Source: Acidimicrobiaceae bacterium (lineage in GTDB: Bacteria > Actinomycetota > Acidimicrobiia > Acidimicrobiales > Ilumatobacteraceae). From it: 64,000 nucleotides of DNA. The position numbers and the translations under genes are program-made. The notes beneath the pieces are model-generated. The model saw nothing but the letters and a program-made list of their open reading frames with translations, searched no databases and had not been told where the DNA came from. The stretch spans positions 1-64,000 of the forward strand of contig CANFGT010000003.1 in NCBI GenBank assembly GCA_947446815.1, in the 5' to 3' direction. Below, piece after piece: positions 28,212-37,665 of the stretch (position 1 is its first letter; every line of letters begins with the position of its first letter).

Positions 28212-30470
28212 TTAGTCGCGTGCCATTGTGGCGTGGCTTGCGCCGTGGAAATCGAGCACTTGGTCATCGTCCAAGTTGATTTCCACTTTGATGAGGTCAC
28301 CCGTGAAAACAAATGGTGATTCGTAATGACTCACCGGAGTTCCACGATCAAGCCCGATGTCGAGACCTGACCACGAAATCAAAATCCAGAAAATGTTCTC
28401 CGTCGTCATTGTTCCGACTTCAACATCGTCGATGAACATGGTGAGCGTTCCCTCGTTGCCGTTACGTTTCATACGCACTCCGACCATGTGCGCACCGGGA
28501 GTAATCGGGCGGTCTGATTTCAACATTTGATGGCTTCCGCCGATGTTGAGGTCGTGTTCAAGATGGCCATCGCGAACAAAGAGGCTGTAACCACTCGTGA
28601 GATCACCGTGCGAGATGAGGACACCTTCGCAGCCGTCTTCTGGAACATCGATGTAGGCAGAGATGGTGTACGAACGACTACGCAAGTCGGGGGCAACGTC
28701 GGAAGGGATATGACCCATGCCCTTCCAAAAGGTGTAGCGCGAACGGTTTCCACGGTGGCGTTCCGCATTCTCAGCGAATCGTGGAGCAAAACGATCATCT
28801 AATGGCAGCACCTTGTTTTTGTCTGCTTCTTTCCACCACAACTCAATGAGTGCGGCAAGACGTTCTGGTTCTTGGGCAGCAAGGTCGTTCATCTCATTGA
28901 AATCCTCACTGAGGTGATACAGCTCCCATGCATCGTTTTCAAATGGGGTTCCCATTTGGTGGTAGGCAACTGCCTTCCATCCGTCAACAACGATGCCGCG
29001 GTGCCCAAACATTTCGAAGTATTGCGGTCCGCGATTGATGATTGCAGTGGGGTCACTAAGAACTGGAGCAAAAGATTGGCCTTCAATAGGCATTTGTGCA
29101 ATGCCATTCACTGTCGTTGGTGCTTCAAGTCCCAGCATGTCAAGAATGGTGGGTGCAAGGTCCACCGCGTGGCAGAAGTTATGACGTAATCCACCCTCAT
29201 CCGTGATGACACCGGGCCATGCAACAAGGAATGGGTCTCGGATACCACCCGAGTGAGTGTTCTGCTTGTAACGCTTCAGTGGCGTATTGGCCGACATCGC
29301 CCAACCCCAAGGGAAGTTGCTGTGTGTGTCGGGTCCACCGATGTCACCAATCTTTGCGATCTTGTCTTCGATGCTTTCTGCAATGAGATTGAAAGGTCCC
29401 ATTGCATTGACGAAACCAAGTGGCCCACCTTCTTGGCTAGCTCCGTTGTCGCTCATCACCATGATGACGGTGTTGTCGAGTTGTCCGGAAGCATCGAGTT
29501 GATTGACGAGACGCGCGAGTTGGTCATCAAAGTGTTCCAACATTGCTGCGTATGCAGCCATAAGACGCACGGACAGTGGCTTCTGTTCTGCTGGAACGTC
29601 CTCCCACGGAAGAACAAAATCATTGCGCGGTGGCAACTGAGTCTCTGGTGGAACAATGCCCAACTTGATCTGGTTTGCAAGACGACGTTCACGCGCTGCG
29701 TCCCATCCATCGAGGTAGTTCTTCTCGCAGCGGTCGATGTATTCAACGGGCGCTTGGTGGGGTGCATGACATGCGCCAGGGGCAAACAGCATCATCCACG
29801 GAGTTGTTGGTGCACCAGCAATGTGGTCGGCGACATATGTAATGGCATTGTCGACGAGGTCTTCGGTGAGGTGGTATCCCGTCCAGTACGTGCCGGGCGC
29901 TGTGACATGGGTGTTGTCGCGAACTACTTCAGGGCTGTACTGATCAGTCTCGGCATCGAGGAATCCGTAAAAGCGATCAAATCCTCGCGCCAGTGGCCAC
30001 CCATCAAAAGGTCCGGTAGGTCCGGTTTCTGTGAGGGGAGTGACGTGCCATTTGCCGACCATGTAATTGCGGTAACCATGTGGCCGCAACATCTCAGCAA
30101 GTGTCCCTGCTTCATGTGTAATTTTTCCGCGGTATCCGGGATAGCCGCTGTCAAAGTTGGCGAGGCAACCGACGCCTACAGAGTGATGATTGCGGCCGGT
30201 GAGAAGTGCTGCGCGCGTTGTTGAACACATGGCAGTGGTGTGAAAACCAGAGAAGCGAAGTCCGCGTTGTGCAATTGCATCAATCGTTGGAGTGTTGTTC
30301 TCAGAGCCATAACAACCAAAGTCTGCGAAACCCACGTCATCAAGGAGCACGATAAGAATGTTGGGCTTTCCTACACCTTCATTGTGCTCGGGGAAATAAG
30401 GAGTGGACTCGCCAATTGTTTTGCCGATGGTGCCGGGGAATCCTGCTGGTGTTGTAGGTGTAAACGTCAT
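28212..30470 (-). CDS. Arylsulfatase (type I sulfatase family) with CSTTR site
   Basis: 752 residues; ATG 30470 has GGAGGCATCA just upstream. The N-terminal domain has metal-binding LLDDVGFADFG (Asp44-Asp45) and the site AMCSTTRAALLTGRNHH (Cys82-Arg86). The Cys would be converted to formylglycine, but the usual Pro at +2 of CxPxR is Thr here. Other expected blocks are VGKWH, MVMSDNGAS, NTPLKRYKQNTHSGGIRDP. The last ~180 residues look like a beta-rich extension. No maturase gene (FGE or anSME) is nearby. No signal peptide is apparent. Confidence 0.9.
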   Translation of the reverse strand: MTFTPTTPAGFPGTIGKTIGESTPYFPEHNEGVGKPNILIVLLDDVGFADFGCYGSENNTPTIDAIAQRGLRFSGFHTTAMCSTTRAALLTGRNHHSVGVGCLANFDSGYPGYRGKITHEAGTLAEMLRPHGYRNYMVGKWHVTPLTETGPTGPFDGWPLARGFDRFYGFLDAETDQYSPEVVRDNTHVTAPGTYWTGYHLTEDLVDNAITYVADHIAGAPTTPWMMLFAPGACHAPHQAPVEYIDRCEKNYLDGWDAARERRLANQIKLGIVPPETQLPPRNDFVLPWEDVPAEQKPLSVRLMAAYAAMLEHFDDQLARLVNQLDASGQLDNTVIMVMSDNGASQEGGPLGFVNAMGPFNLIAESIEDKIAKIGDIGGPDTHSNFPWGWAMSANTPLKRYKQNTHSGGIRDPFLVAWPGVITDEGGLRHNFCHAVDLAPTILDMLGLEAPTTVNGIAQMPIEGQSFAPVLSDPTAIINRGPQYFEMFGHRGIVVDGWKAVAYHQMGTPFENDAWELYHLSEDFNEMNDLAAQEPERLAALIELWWKEADKNKVLPLDDRFAPRFAENAERHRGNRSRYTFWKGMGHIPSDVAPDLRSRSYTISAYIDVPEDGCEGVLISHGDLTSGYSLFVRDGHLEHDLNIGGSHQMLKSDRPITPGAHMVGVRMKRNGNEGTLTMFIDDVEVGTMTTENIFWILISWSGLDIGLDRGTPVSHYESPFVFTGDLIKVEINLDDDQVLDFHGASHATMARD

Positions 30471-30562
30471 TGATGCCTCCGCGCGTTGCGAAGCAAGTGT
30501 ACTTTCGTCCCCTATTCATGGGGATAATCGAGTGCGTTCGGTTCGTCTGTAAGTTGTGCGGT

Positions 30563-31039
30563 ATGAATGCGTCTCTCAGCGATTTGGACCCCTATCCCCG
30601 AGATCTCTACACAGCAGTCATTTCCGCGGTGCCTTCTTGGGTTAGCCGTCGCATATTGGAGATTTCCTCCCACGGAGGCGTGAGTGCTGGTGCTGATTTG
30701 ATGGGCGCCATTGATGAGGTCATTGCGGTAACTCTGCAGCAAGTATCGGGCGACCTTCTGTCTCTACTTGCCACTGACGTGGACAAGCAACGGTTTAATC
30801 CACTGCAGGTCATTAGAGAGGCAAATGTGTTTGCAAATGAAGCTCTAGATGTGGCCGGTGTCCCGGTGCCACACAGAGATGAGTTTGATGCTCAAGTGAT
30901 GCCACGCGACATCTACGCGGTCGGACCACTGACGTGGCGTGACCTCTCCGATGAAGTGCATGACGCAGGTATTAATTGGGGAGCATGGAAGGCAGCGACG
31001 GTACTGACTCGTCGCCGTGCCGAGGGGAAACTCGATTAA
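30563..31039 (+). CDS. Hypothetical protein
   Basis: ATG 30563 gives 158 residues; the frame extends upstream but overlaps promoter-like DNA next to the divergent sulfatase gene. The protein is mostly helical and acidic, with a central VIAVTLQQVSGDLLSLLATDVDKQRFNPLQVIREA stretch and no Cys. It ends with a basic KAATVLTRRRAEGK. I recognise no family. It sits 61 bases before glnD, possibly in the same transcript. Confidence 0.6.
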   Translation: MNASLSDLDPYPRDLYTAVISAVPSWVSRRILEISSHGGVSAGADLMGAIDEVIAVTLQQVSGDLLSLLATDVDKQRFNPLQVIREANVFANEALDVAGVPVPHRDEFDAQVMPRDIYAVGPLTWRDLSDEVHDAGINWGAWKAATVLTRRRAEGKLD

Positions 31040-31100
31040 ATCGCTCATCGCTGTCGCGATTGATACCCCAATTGTAAAAAGCATGTGAACCGTTGCGAAG

Positions 31101-33419
31101 GTGACTATTTCGACAGTTACAAAGCCATACGCTCACATCATGGTCAGCCGTTTAGATGTCGCAGGTGATGTGTCGCTTCGTGGACTTGCCGCGTGCCAAG
31201 CGATGTCTATTGCGACCGACTCTTGGTTGGCGCAACTGTTCGATGAAGCGACTGCTGCAGTTAAGAAACGTGAAGACATAGCACTCATTGCAGTCGGTGG
31301 ATACGGACGTCGAGAGCTCGCGCCACAAAGCGATCTTGATGTGTTGCTTGTGCACAAAAACGTGAAAGACATCAGCGACATCGCATCACGCATTTGGTAT
31401 CCGGTTTGGGACGCAGGAATCAAACTGGGTCATGCTGTTCGTACACCAAAAGAAACTATTCAATTGTGCAGTTCTGATCTTGACACTGCGACAGCGCTAG
31501 TGACTGCTCGCGTGATTGCAGGAAATGAAACTCTCGGCAACCAAGTGATTGCTGAAGCTGGAGACAGTTGGCGTAAACGAGGCAAAGAATGGCTCGTTGA
31601 ACTTCACACACGCATTCTTGAGCGTTATGCGAAAGATGGTGAAGTTGCATTCTTGCTGGAGCCAAATCTGAAAGAAGGAATGGGTGGCTTGCGTGACATT
31701 CACGCTCTGCAATGGGCAGTAAAGGCCGGTCTTGATCTTCTGCCAGGAGATTCCTCGCAGTTGGAGTGGTGCAACGAAGTGTTATTGAATGTTCGAGTTG
31801 CCTTGCATCGACACACGGGACGCCCCAATGAAATTCTTCGGTTGGAAGATCAGATCCCAGTTGCTGAACTTGCTGGCTACGAATCTGATGATGCACTGAT
31901 GGCGGCAATTGCAGAAGTAGGGCGCAGAGTCGCTTGGATCTCCGATGAGGCATGGTCGCGATTGGACCCACCAGCACATCGTTCTTCTGTTCCACAGTCA
32001 ATCGCACCAGGCGTTGAGTTGCTGAATGGCGAAGTCCATCTTGACGAAGCAGTCAATGTTTCAGATGACCCAACATTGCTACTACGCGTTGCGACTGCAG
32101 CGGCACGACTGGGTGCGCGCATTGACCGACCTTCACTTGATCGGTTAGGTGAGGAATCTCCCAACTGGCCCGACCCATGGCCTGCAGGTGCAAGTGACGA
32201 TCTCGTTGCATTGTTGTTGGAAGGTGAAGCAGCGATCCCCGTTCTTGAATCGTTGGATCAACGAAATCTCTTAGTGCGTGTTCTTCCAGAGTGGTCGCCA
32301 GTGCGGAGCAAGCCACAGCGAAATGCTTTTCATCGCTACACAGTTGATCGTCACTTATGGCAGACGGTTGCTAATGCGGTCACCATTGTTGATCGTGTTG
32401 CGCGTCCCGATTTGTTAATGATTGGCGCACTATTTCATGACATTGGCAAGGGATATCCGGGTGATCACACTGAAGTCGGTGTGGCAATGTTCGATGTCAT
32501 CGGAACGCGGATGGGCTTGTCTGACGCCGATAAGGCAATTGTGTGTTTGTTGATTGAACATCACCTCTTGCTTGCCGATACGGCAACACGACGCGACTTA
32601 TCTGATGATGCGACCATCACGATGGTCGCACAACGTCTTGGCAACGCAGTAGTTCTAGATCTTTTGCATGCACTAACTGAAGCTGACTCAAAGGCCACAG
32701 GCCCCTCCGCCTGGAGCGATTGGAAATCTGAACTGATCACATTGCTTGTTGATCGCACACGCCATGTTCTTGGTGGAGGAGATGTGCAAGAAGTGATGTG
32801 GCGTCTCTTTCCTGATGCCGGTGTTTTGGAAATGATGGCAACAGGAGATATCGCAATTCGAGCGTTGCCAGATCGCGTCACGGTTGTGAGCCCCGACCGT
32901 CCGGGTACTTTTAGCAATGTTGCTGGTGTTCTCGCATTAAGCGGTCTTGACGTTCTCGGTGCTGAAGCTCACTCCGATGAACAAGGAATGGCTGCATCAG
33001 AGTTCCGCGTGATTAGTCCTCATGGAGACATTGATTGGACTCCAATTGTCGCAAACTTGGAACGCGCATTGTCGGGCCGCCTTGCTTTGGAATCTCGACT
33101 GGCTGATCGTGCTGCAAATGCTCGTCCACGCCGTGCAACGTCTGCGCTTGCCCCTGCCGCACCGAATGTGCGTTTTGATGACACGGCTTCATCGAATGCA
33201 ACATTTCTTGAAGTGCGTGCACCAGACATGGTGGGTGTGCTGCATCGCATCACCAAAGCAATTGCTGATCTCGGTCTTGACATCCGACATGCTCGCGTGT
33301 TGACGCTTGGGAATGAAGTTGTGGACTCTTTCTATGTTCGTGAATCTGGCGGCGGTCGCATCACCGATAAGTCCTATAAAGACGAAATCGCACGGGCAAT
33401 TCTCCACGCATTGGCATAG
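31101..33419 (+). CDS. glnD: [Protein-PII] uridylyltransferase/uridylyl-removing enzyme
   Basis: 772 residues from GTG 31101. The nucleotidyltransferase motif GGYGRRELAPQSDLD (66-80) has GG and DxD. The HD phosphohydrolase domain starts near 410-470 with HDIGKGYPGDH. Two ACT domains are at about 595-660 (RVTVVSPDRPGTFSNVAGVLA) and 695-772 (FLEVRAPDMVGVLHRITKAI). This is the full GlnD architecture that uridylylates or deuridylylates PII according to glutamine level. glnB/glnK and amtB are not in the window. A basic Ala/Arg/Pro linker separates the ACT domains. Confidence 0.95.
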   Translation: MTISTVTKPYAHIMVSRLDVAGDVSLRGLAACQAMSIATDSWLAQLFDEATAAVKKREDIALIAVGGYGRRELAPQSDLDVLLVHKNVKDISDIASRIWYPVWDAGIKLGHAVRTPKETIQLCSSDLDTATALVTARVIAGNETLGNQVIAEAGDSWRKRGKEWLVELHTRILERYAKDGEVAFLLEPNLKEGMGGLRDIHALQWAVKAGLDLLPGDSSQLEWCNEVLLNVRVALHRHTGRPNEILRLEDQIPVAELAGYESDDALMAAIAEVGRRVAWISDEAWSRLDPPAHRSSVPQSIAPGVELLNGEVHLDEAVNVSDDPTLLLRVATAAARLGARIDRPSLDRLGEESPNWPDPWPAGASDDLVALLLEGEAAIPVLESLDQRNLLVRVLPEWSPVRSKPQRNAFHRYTVDRHLWQTVANAVTIVDRVARPDLLMIGALFHDIGKGYPGDHTEVGVAMFDVIGTRMGLSDADKAIVCLLIEHHLLLADTATRRDLSDDATITMVAQRLGNAVVLDLLHALTEADSKATGPSAWSDWKSELITLLVDRTRHVLGGGDVQEVMWRLFPDAGVLEMMATGDIAIRALPDRVTVVSPDRPGTFSNVAGVLALSGLDVLGAEAHSDEQGMAASEFRVISPHGDIDWTPIVANLERALSGRLALESRLADRAANARPRRATSALAPAAPNVRFDDTASSNATFLEVRAPDMVGVLHRITKAIADLGLDIRHARVLTLGNEVVDSFYVRESGGGRITDKSYKDEIARAILHALA

Positions 33420-33478
33420 TCGCATGTGATGTCTTCTTATGGAAGACCATCCGCATTTCGAGGGCTAGGGTTTTGTGC

Positions 33479-34183
33479 GTGAGCAATGCAACACCACAAG
33501 ACTTCACCCGTGATCTCATTCGTTGGAGCGAGACCCTCGCTGCTATCGCGCGAACTGGAATGGGATTTACACAAAGCCTGTACGAGCGTGAACGATACGA
33601 AGAAGTGTTGAAAGTTGCGGGTGACATCAAATCCGCATCAGATGAATCCTTGGAAGTGAGACGCGAACAAGATCACTTCGTTCAAGAATGGATGGAATCC
33701 ATTGGCGAAGGTGTTCCTGGATATGTGACCCCCAAAGTCGCCATCGGTGCAATCGTTGGGAACGACGAAGGAAAGATTCTCTTGGTACAGCGCAAGGACA
33801 GCGGGGTTTGGCTCTATCCCACTGGTTGGGCCGATGTGGGGTACTCGCCAGCAGAAGTAGCCATAAAAGAAGTGGAAGAAGAAACTGGCATCCACGCCGA
33901 ACCACTTCAGTTGTTGGGTGTGGTTGACGGCATGCGAATGGGCTTCTCGCGATTTGGCATGTACATGTTGCTGTTCCATCTGAAAGCAACGGGTGGAGAA
34001 CTGAACGGTCACCCATTGGAAACGGCAGATGTTGGTTGGTTTGGGCCAGATGAGTTGCCAACACCAACAGCAGGTGCTCAATGGTGGGGCGACATGGCCT
34101 TTGCTGCAATTAATGGAATAGTCAAGCCAGCAACATTTGATTCGCCTCGTGAACAGATGTGGCGCGGCGAAGAAGGTATGTAG
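33479..34183 (+). CDS. Nudix hydrolase with N-terminal Nudix-associated domain
   Basis: GTG 33479 gives 234 residues (MSNATPQDFTRDLIRWSETL). The first ~75 residues are a helical dimerisation domain as in the YjhB/NUDIX_N group. The Nudix box is GWADVGYSPAEVAIKEVEEETG (about 113-134), where the first Glu of the consensus is Tyr and Arg is Lys, features common in this subgroup. Nearby GNAT, PAC2 and GlnD genes give no substrate clue; ADP-ribose or nucleotide-sugar-type substrates are likely. Confidence 0.88.
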   Translation: MSNATPQDFTRDLIRWSETLAAIARTGMGFTQSLYERERYEEVLKVAGDIKSASDESLEVRREQDHFVQEWMESIGEGVPGYVTPKVAIGAIVGNDEGKILLVQRKDSGVWLYPTGWADVGYSPAEVAIKEVEEETGIHAEPLQLLGVVDGMRMGFSRFGMYMLLFHLKATGGELNGHPLETADVGWFGPDELPTPTAGAQWWGDMAFAAINGIVKPATFDSPREQMWRGEEGM

Positions 34184-34186
34184 CGG

Positions 34187-35098
34187 TTACTGACCGTCTT
34201 GGTCGCGCAAGAACTGCTCGACTTCATCAACCAATGTGTCGATGTCTTCTTCGGCGTCATTGTCATCATCTGAATCACTGAAGTCGAATTCAAGTTGGTT
34301 GGGGTTATCAAGTCCGAACGCATCTTCACCGAGTGTCTCAATACGCTCAACGTACTCACGAAGATCTTCATCATCTTCGATCATTGCTTCAACTCGATTG
34401 TCGTATTCAACAATCTTGTTATGAAGTGCGCCCAATGGTGCAGGCGTTCCGATGATTTCACCTGCTCGAGCAATCAGGGCATTGGCGGCTTTGGGCGAAG
34501 GAATTTGCGAAGCAATTGCGGGCACTGCGGCCCATAAAGAAGCGGATGGAATCGAAGTTTGTGCACATCCGTCATGCAAGATGCTGAGGATGCCGGTTGG
34601 GCCTTCGTATTGAGAACGGCGGAGGTCAAAACGCTCAATCGTGGCATCGTCGTTTGCAGTGCCCATGACTTGCACGTCTCCACGATGGGACACTTCGGCG
34701 ATGAGCGCACCAAGCGAGAGAACCATCGCTGCTTCAAAACGAGTTGCAACACTGACAATCTGCTCAGCGAACAAGCGCCATTTCAAGCTTGGTTCTGGTC
34801 CGAGAATCAAGATCACATCTGCACCCGGTGTGTTTGCATGCCACAGACTGACCTTTGGCCACACAATGGAACGAGTGATGCCATCTTCAAGTCGGACCGA
34901 TGGGCGAATCGTGGCGAAATCTGTGAACTCTTCAGGATCAATCTCGGCAAGAGGTTCTGCATGCCACGCATCAATGAGTGTGCGCACTGCGGTGCTTGCC
35001 GCATCGGCCGCATCATTCCAACCGCTAAACGCGGCGATGACCGTGGGGTTGTGAAGCGTAGGGCTTGATAACCAGCGGACGTGATCTGATGCCGTCAT
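34187..35098 (-). CDS. PAC2 family protein
   Basis: Start ATG 35098 gives 303 residues; GTG 35128 is an alternative adding ten. The PAC2 domain is recognisable: FSGWNDAADAASTAVRTL near the N-terminus, then GPEPSLKWRLFAEQIV, LGALIAEVSHRGDVQVMG and the PSASLWAAVPAIASQIPSPKAANALI block. The family relates to proteasome-assembly chaperones and is frequent in Actinobacteria. The last ~65 residues are very acidic (runs of Glu/Asp). Function unproven in bacteria. Confidence 0.88.
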   Translation of the reverse strand: MTASDHVRWLSSPTLHNPTVIAAFSGWNDAADAASTAVRTLIDAWHAEPLAEIDPEEFTDFATIRPSVRLEDGITRSIVWPKVSLWHANTPGADVILILGPEPSLKWRLFAEQIVSVATRFEAAMVLSLGALIAEVSHRGDVQVMGTANDDATIERFDLRRSQYEGPTGILSILHDGCAQTSIPSASLWAAVPAIASQIPSPKAANALIARAGEIIGTPAPLGALHNKIVEYDNRVEAMIEDDEDLREYVERIETLGEDAFGLDNPNQLEFDFSDSDDDNDAEEDIDTLVDEVEQFLRDQDGQ

Positions 35099-35193
35099 TA
35101 CGTCAAAATCTACCGCCCTTTTTGCCACATGAAATTCCTGGATTTCCGGTCAATAACGTTGGAATTTGTTCATCTTGTGGCAAGGTGGGAGGC

Positions 35194-35625
35194 ATGTCAG
35201 TCGTTGTTGAACGGGCCACCGAAGTCACGCCAGAGCTCATTGCGGCGTTTGAAATGCTGATTCCACAACTTTCTTCTTCGAACCCGCCTCCAACTGCGAA
35301 TGAATTACAGGAGATTGTTTCTTCTGAAGCATCAGTACTCTTCATTGCTCGCGTGGATGGGAAAATTGTGGGCTCGCTCACACTGGCAACATTTCGAATT
35401 CCCACCGGTTTACGTGCATGGATTGAGGACGTTGTTGTTGATGGTTCAGCGCGCGGTCACGGTGTAGGTGAAGCACTCAACACGGCGGCTATTGATGAAG
35501 CCCGTGTTCGTGGCGCAGTCACGGTTGACCTCACATCTCGTCCTTCTCGCGAAGCGGCGAATCGTTTGTATCAGCATCTTGGATTTGTGCAGCGCGAGAC
35601 AAATGTGTACCGCTACACCCTGTAA
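35194..35625 (+). CDS. GNAT family N-acetyltransferase
   Basis: ATG 35194, with GGTGGGAGG just before, gives 143 residues. The acetyl-CoA-binding V.P..RG.G.G-like block is IEDVVVDGSARGHGVGEAL, and EAANRLYQHLGF is the terminal GNAT landmark. Transfers an acetyl group to an unknown amine. The upstream frame to 35065 is non-coding overlap with the divergent PAC2 gene. Confidence 0.9.
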   Translation: MSVVVERATEVTPELIAAFEMLIPQLSSSNPPPTANELQEIVSSEASVLFIARVDGKIVGSLTLATFRIPTGLRAWIEDVVVDGSARGHGVGEALNTAAIDEARVRGAVTVDLTSRPSREAANRLYQHLGFVQRETNVYRYTL

Positions 35626-35663
35626 TTCACGCTCGTCAGCTCTTAGGCAATTACTGTCCTGAT

Positions 35664-36176
35664 ATGGCGAAAGTGAATAAAGGAAGATTTACTGCCGATG
35701 CAGGTGCAGACGGCAAAGTTCTTTTTCTGATTGGAATGCGATTCAACCGCTTGTGGCAAGTGTGGAAGTGGTTTCCAGTTTTCGTGGCAATGCCACGAAT
35801 GCTGATTGAATTGCAAAAGAACCGGGAGCTTGGACTTGTGGGAAAACCAAGCACTTTCATTTCAGGGAAGACAATTCTTGTTTGGCAATACTGGGAGTCC
35901 TACGAAAAACTAGATGCGTATTCAAAAATGAAAGACGCAGCTCATCTTCCGGCATGGCGAGCATTCAATAAACGGGTGCGCGATAACGGTTCTGTCGGTA
36001 TTTACCACGAGACAATTGTTCTCTCAGATAGCACTGTTGAAACTGTGTACGGCAACATGCCCACGATGGGACTCGCCGGGGTAACGGGCCTTGTCACGGC
36101 AGGAAAGCGTGGACAAACATCTCGTGCGCGTATGACGGGCGATGCCTCGATTGCACCTGCGGTCGAACCGTATTAA
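35664..36176 (+). CDS. DUF4188 domain protein
   Basis: 170 residues. GRFTADAGADGKVLFLIG, MRFNRLWQVWKWFPVF and the HLPAWRAFNKRVRD...VGIYHET block match the DUF4188 family, a dimeric alpha-beta barrel fold related to monooxygenase-like or heme-dependent dehydratase proteins. There is a conserved His (HETI) near position 118. Function is not established. It sits 12 bases before the next GNAT gene. Confidence 0.8.
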   Translation: MAKVNKGRFTADAGADGKVLFLIGMRFNRLWQVWKWFPVFVAMPRMLIELQKNRELGLVGKPSTFISGKTILVWQYWESYEKLDAYSKMKDAAHLPAWRAFNKRVRDNGSVGIYHETIVLSDSTVETVYGNMPTMGLAGVTGLVTAGKRGQTSRARMTGDASIAPAVEPY

Positions 36177-36188
36177 CGAACATCCATT

Positions 36189-36677
36189 GTGAATATACGG
36201 TCTGCCATTGAGGATGATTCAGGTGTCATCCGCAGTCTTATTCAAGAAGGCATCCGTGCAAATCTCGGACAGCACTATTCAAATGAACAGATTGATGCTT
36301 GGTCAAGTGGGTTTAGCAAGGAATCAATCGGTCTTGCCATCAAACACACCATTGCCCTTGTTGCCGAAATAGATGGATCTGTCGTCGGCTTCGGCAACAT
36401 TGAAATTTCTGATGATGACATGACAGAGATTCACCTTCTCTATGTCTCGCCACACCACCAACGGTCGGGAATAGGTACTTCTCTCATCGAGCAATTGGAG
36501 AAACACGCAATGCAAGCGGGGAAGCTCTTAGTGCAGTCCGATGCATCGTTATTAGCTCTGGGTCTCTTGTTGAAAATGGGTTATTCCATCCGCGAGTCCT
36601 ACATAAAGACTTACAACGGCATTGAATTCCCAAATACATGGGTAGAAAAGAATCTCAACAAAAAGGACAAGCCATGA
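36189..36677 (+). CDS. GNAT family N-acetyltransferase
   Basis: GTG 36189 gives 162 residues. LLYVSPHHQRSGIGTSLIEQLEKHA is the acetyl-CoA-binding core and LLLKMGYSIRESY the C-terminal strand. It resembles the PhnO/YjcF-like GNAT subgroup. The stop overlaps the LLM oxidoreductase ATG (ATGA at 36674-36677), so translation is coupled. Confidence 0.88.
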   Translation: MNIRSAIEDDSGVIRSLIQEGIRANLGQHYSNEQIDAWSSGFSKESIGLAIKHTIALVAEIDGSVVGFGNIEISDDDMTEIHLLYVSPHHQRSGIGTSLIEQLEKHAMQAGKLLVQSDASLLALGLLLKMGYSIRESYIKTYNGIEFPNTWVEKNLNKKDKP

Positions 36678-37651
36678 CACGCCTCGGTTATCAAATCCCC
36701 AACTTCACATACCCCAATACAACGGGTCATCAGATTTTTGAGAGCGTGATCGCTCAAGCGAAAGCCGCAGAGGCGGCGGGGTTTGATCGCGTTCTCGTGA
36801 TGGATCACTTTTACCAATTGCCCGGACTCGGAACACCGGATGAGCCAATGTTCGAGTGTTACACGCTTCTTTCGGCCATTGCTCAGCACACCAGCAAGGT
36901 GCGTTTGTCTGCATTGGTAACGGGAAACACGTATCGCAATCCAACGCTGCTTGCGAAGACTGTGACAGCGCTTGACATTGTTTCGAATGGTCGCGCCACG
37001 CTTGGTATTGGTGCGGGGTGGTTTGAGCTCGAACACAATCAACTTGGATATGAATTCGGAACCTTTACGGATCGTTTTGAAAAACTTGAAGAAGCATTGC
37101 AAATCATCATTCCGATGTTGCGTGGCGAGAAGGCCACATTGAAGGGCAAGCACTATCAAGCAACTGATGCTGTGAACGTCCCGGCGCCAGTCTCGCGTAT
37201 TCCCATCATGATTGGCGGAGGCGGTTTGAAGAAGACGCTGCGCATGGTGGCGCAATATGCAGACGAATCAAACCTCACCTCGCGCACTCTCGAGGAAGTC
37301 GTTGAGCGTCTCGCGGCGCTTGATGCGCATTGTGAACGCCTTGGTCGTAATCGTTCGGAGATCAAGGTGACGAAGCAACAGATGGTCTGTGTCGCTCCCA
37401 CGATGGAAGAAGCACAGAAAGATCTCGAAGAGATTGCTGTAGCCAAGGGCTGGAATAGTGATGTTGTCGAAATGATGAAGGGATTCATCTTGTTCGGTGA
37501 TCCCGATACGGTCGGCGAGAAGTTGGAGGTGTTCCTCAACGCCGGCGTTGATGGATTTACCTTGAGCCTTCCTGCCAATGGTCACAAAACAGAGCGCATT
37601 GGTTTGCTCGCAGAGGTTGCGAACAAGGTGATGCTGTCGGGTGGAAAATAG
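36674..37651 (+). CDS. LLM class F420-dependent oxidoreductase
   Basis: ATG 36674 with an AAAAGGA ribosome site gives 325 residues. RVLVMDHFYQLPG, ALVTGNTYRNPTLLAKTVTALDIVSNGRATLGIGAGWFELEHNQLGYEFG is the luciferase-like monooxygenase signature, and GGGGLKKTLRMVAQYADESNL follows. The nearest Actinobacterial relatives use F420 as hydride donor or acceptor. Its translational coupling to a GNAT enzyme suggests shared substrate processing. Substrate unknown. Confidence 0.9.
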   Translation: MTRLGYQIPNFTYPNTTGHQIFESVIAQAKAAEAAGFDRVLVMDHFYQLPGLGTPDEPMFECYTLLSAIAQHTSKVRLSALVTGNTYRNPTLLAKTVTALDIVSNGRATLGIGAGWFELEHNQLGYEFGTFTDRFEKLEEALQIIIPMLRGEKATLKGKHYQATDAVNVPAPVSRIPIMIGGGGLKKTLRMVAQYADESNLTSRTLEEVVERLAALDAHCERLGRNRSEIKVTKQQMVCVAPTMEEAQKDLEEIAVAKGWNSDVVEMMKGFILFGDPDTVGEKLEVFLNAGVDGFTLSLPANGHKTERIGLLAEVANKVMLSGGK

Positions 37652-37665
37652 AAATGACTGAGCCG

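Noticed and set aside
29253-30224. 323-residue plus-strand frame antisense to the sulfatase
   Set aside because: The opposite strand encodes an intact 752-residue sulfatase with clear motifs; this frame shows no family pattern and has Cys/Trp-rich shadow composition.
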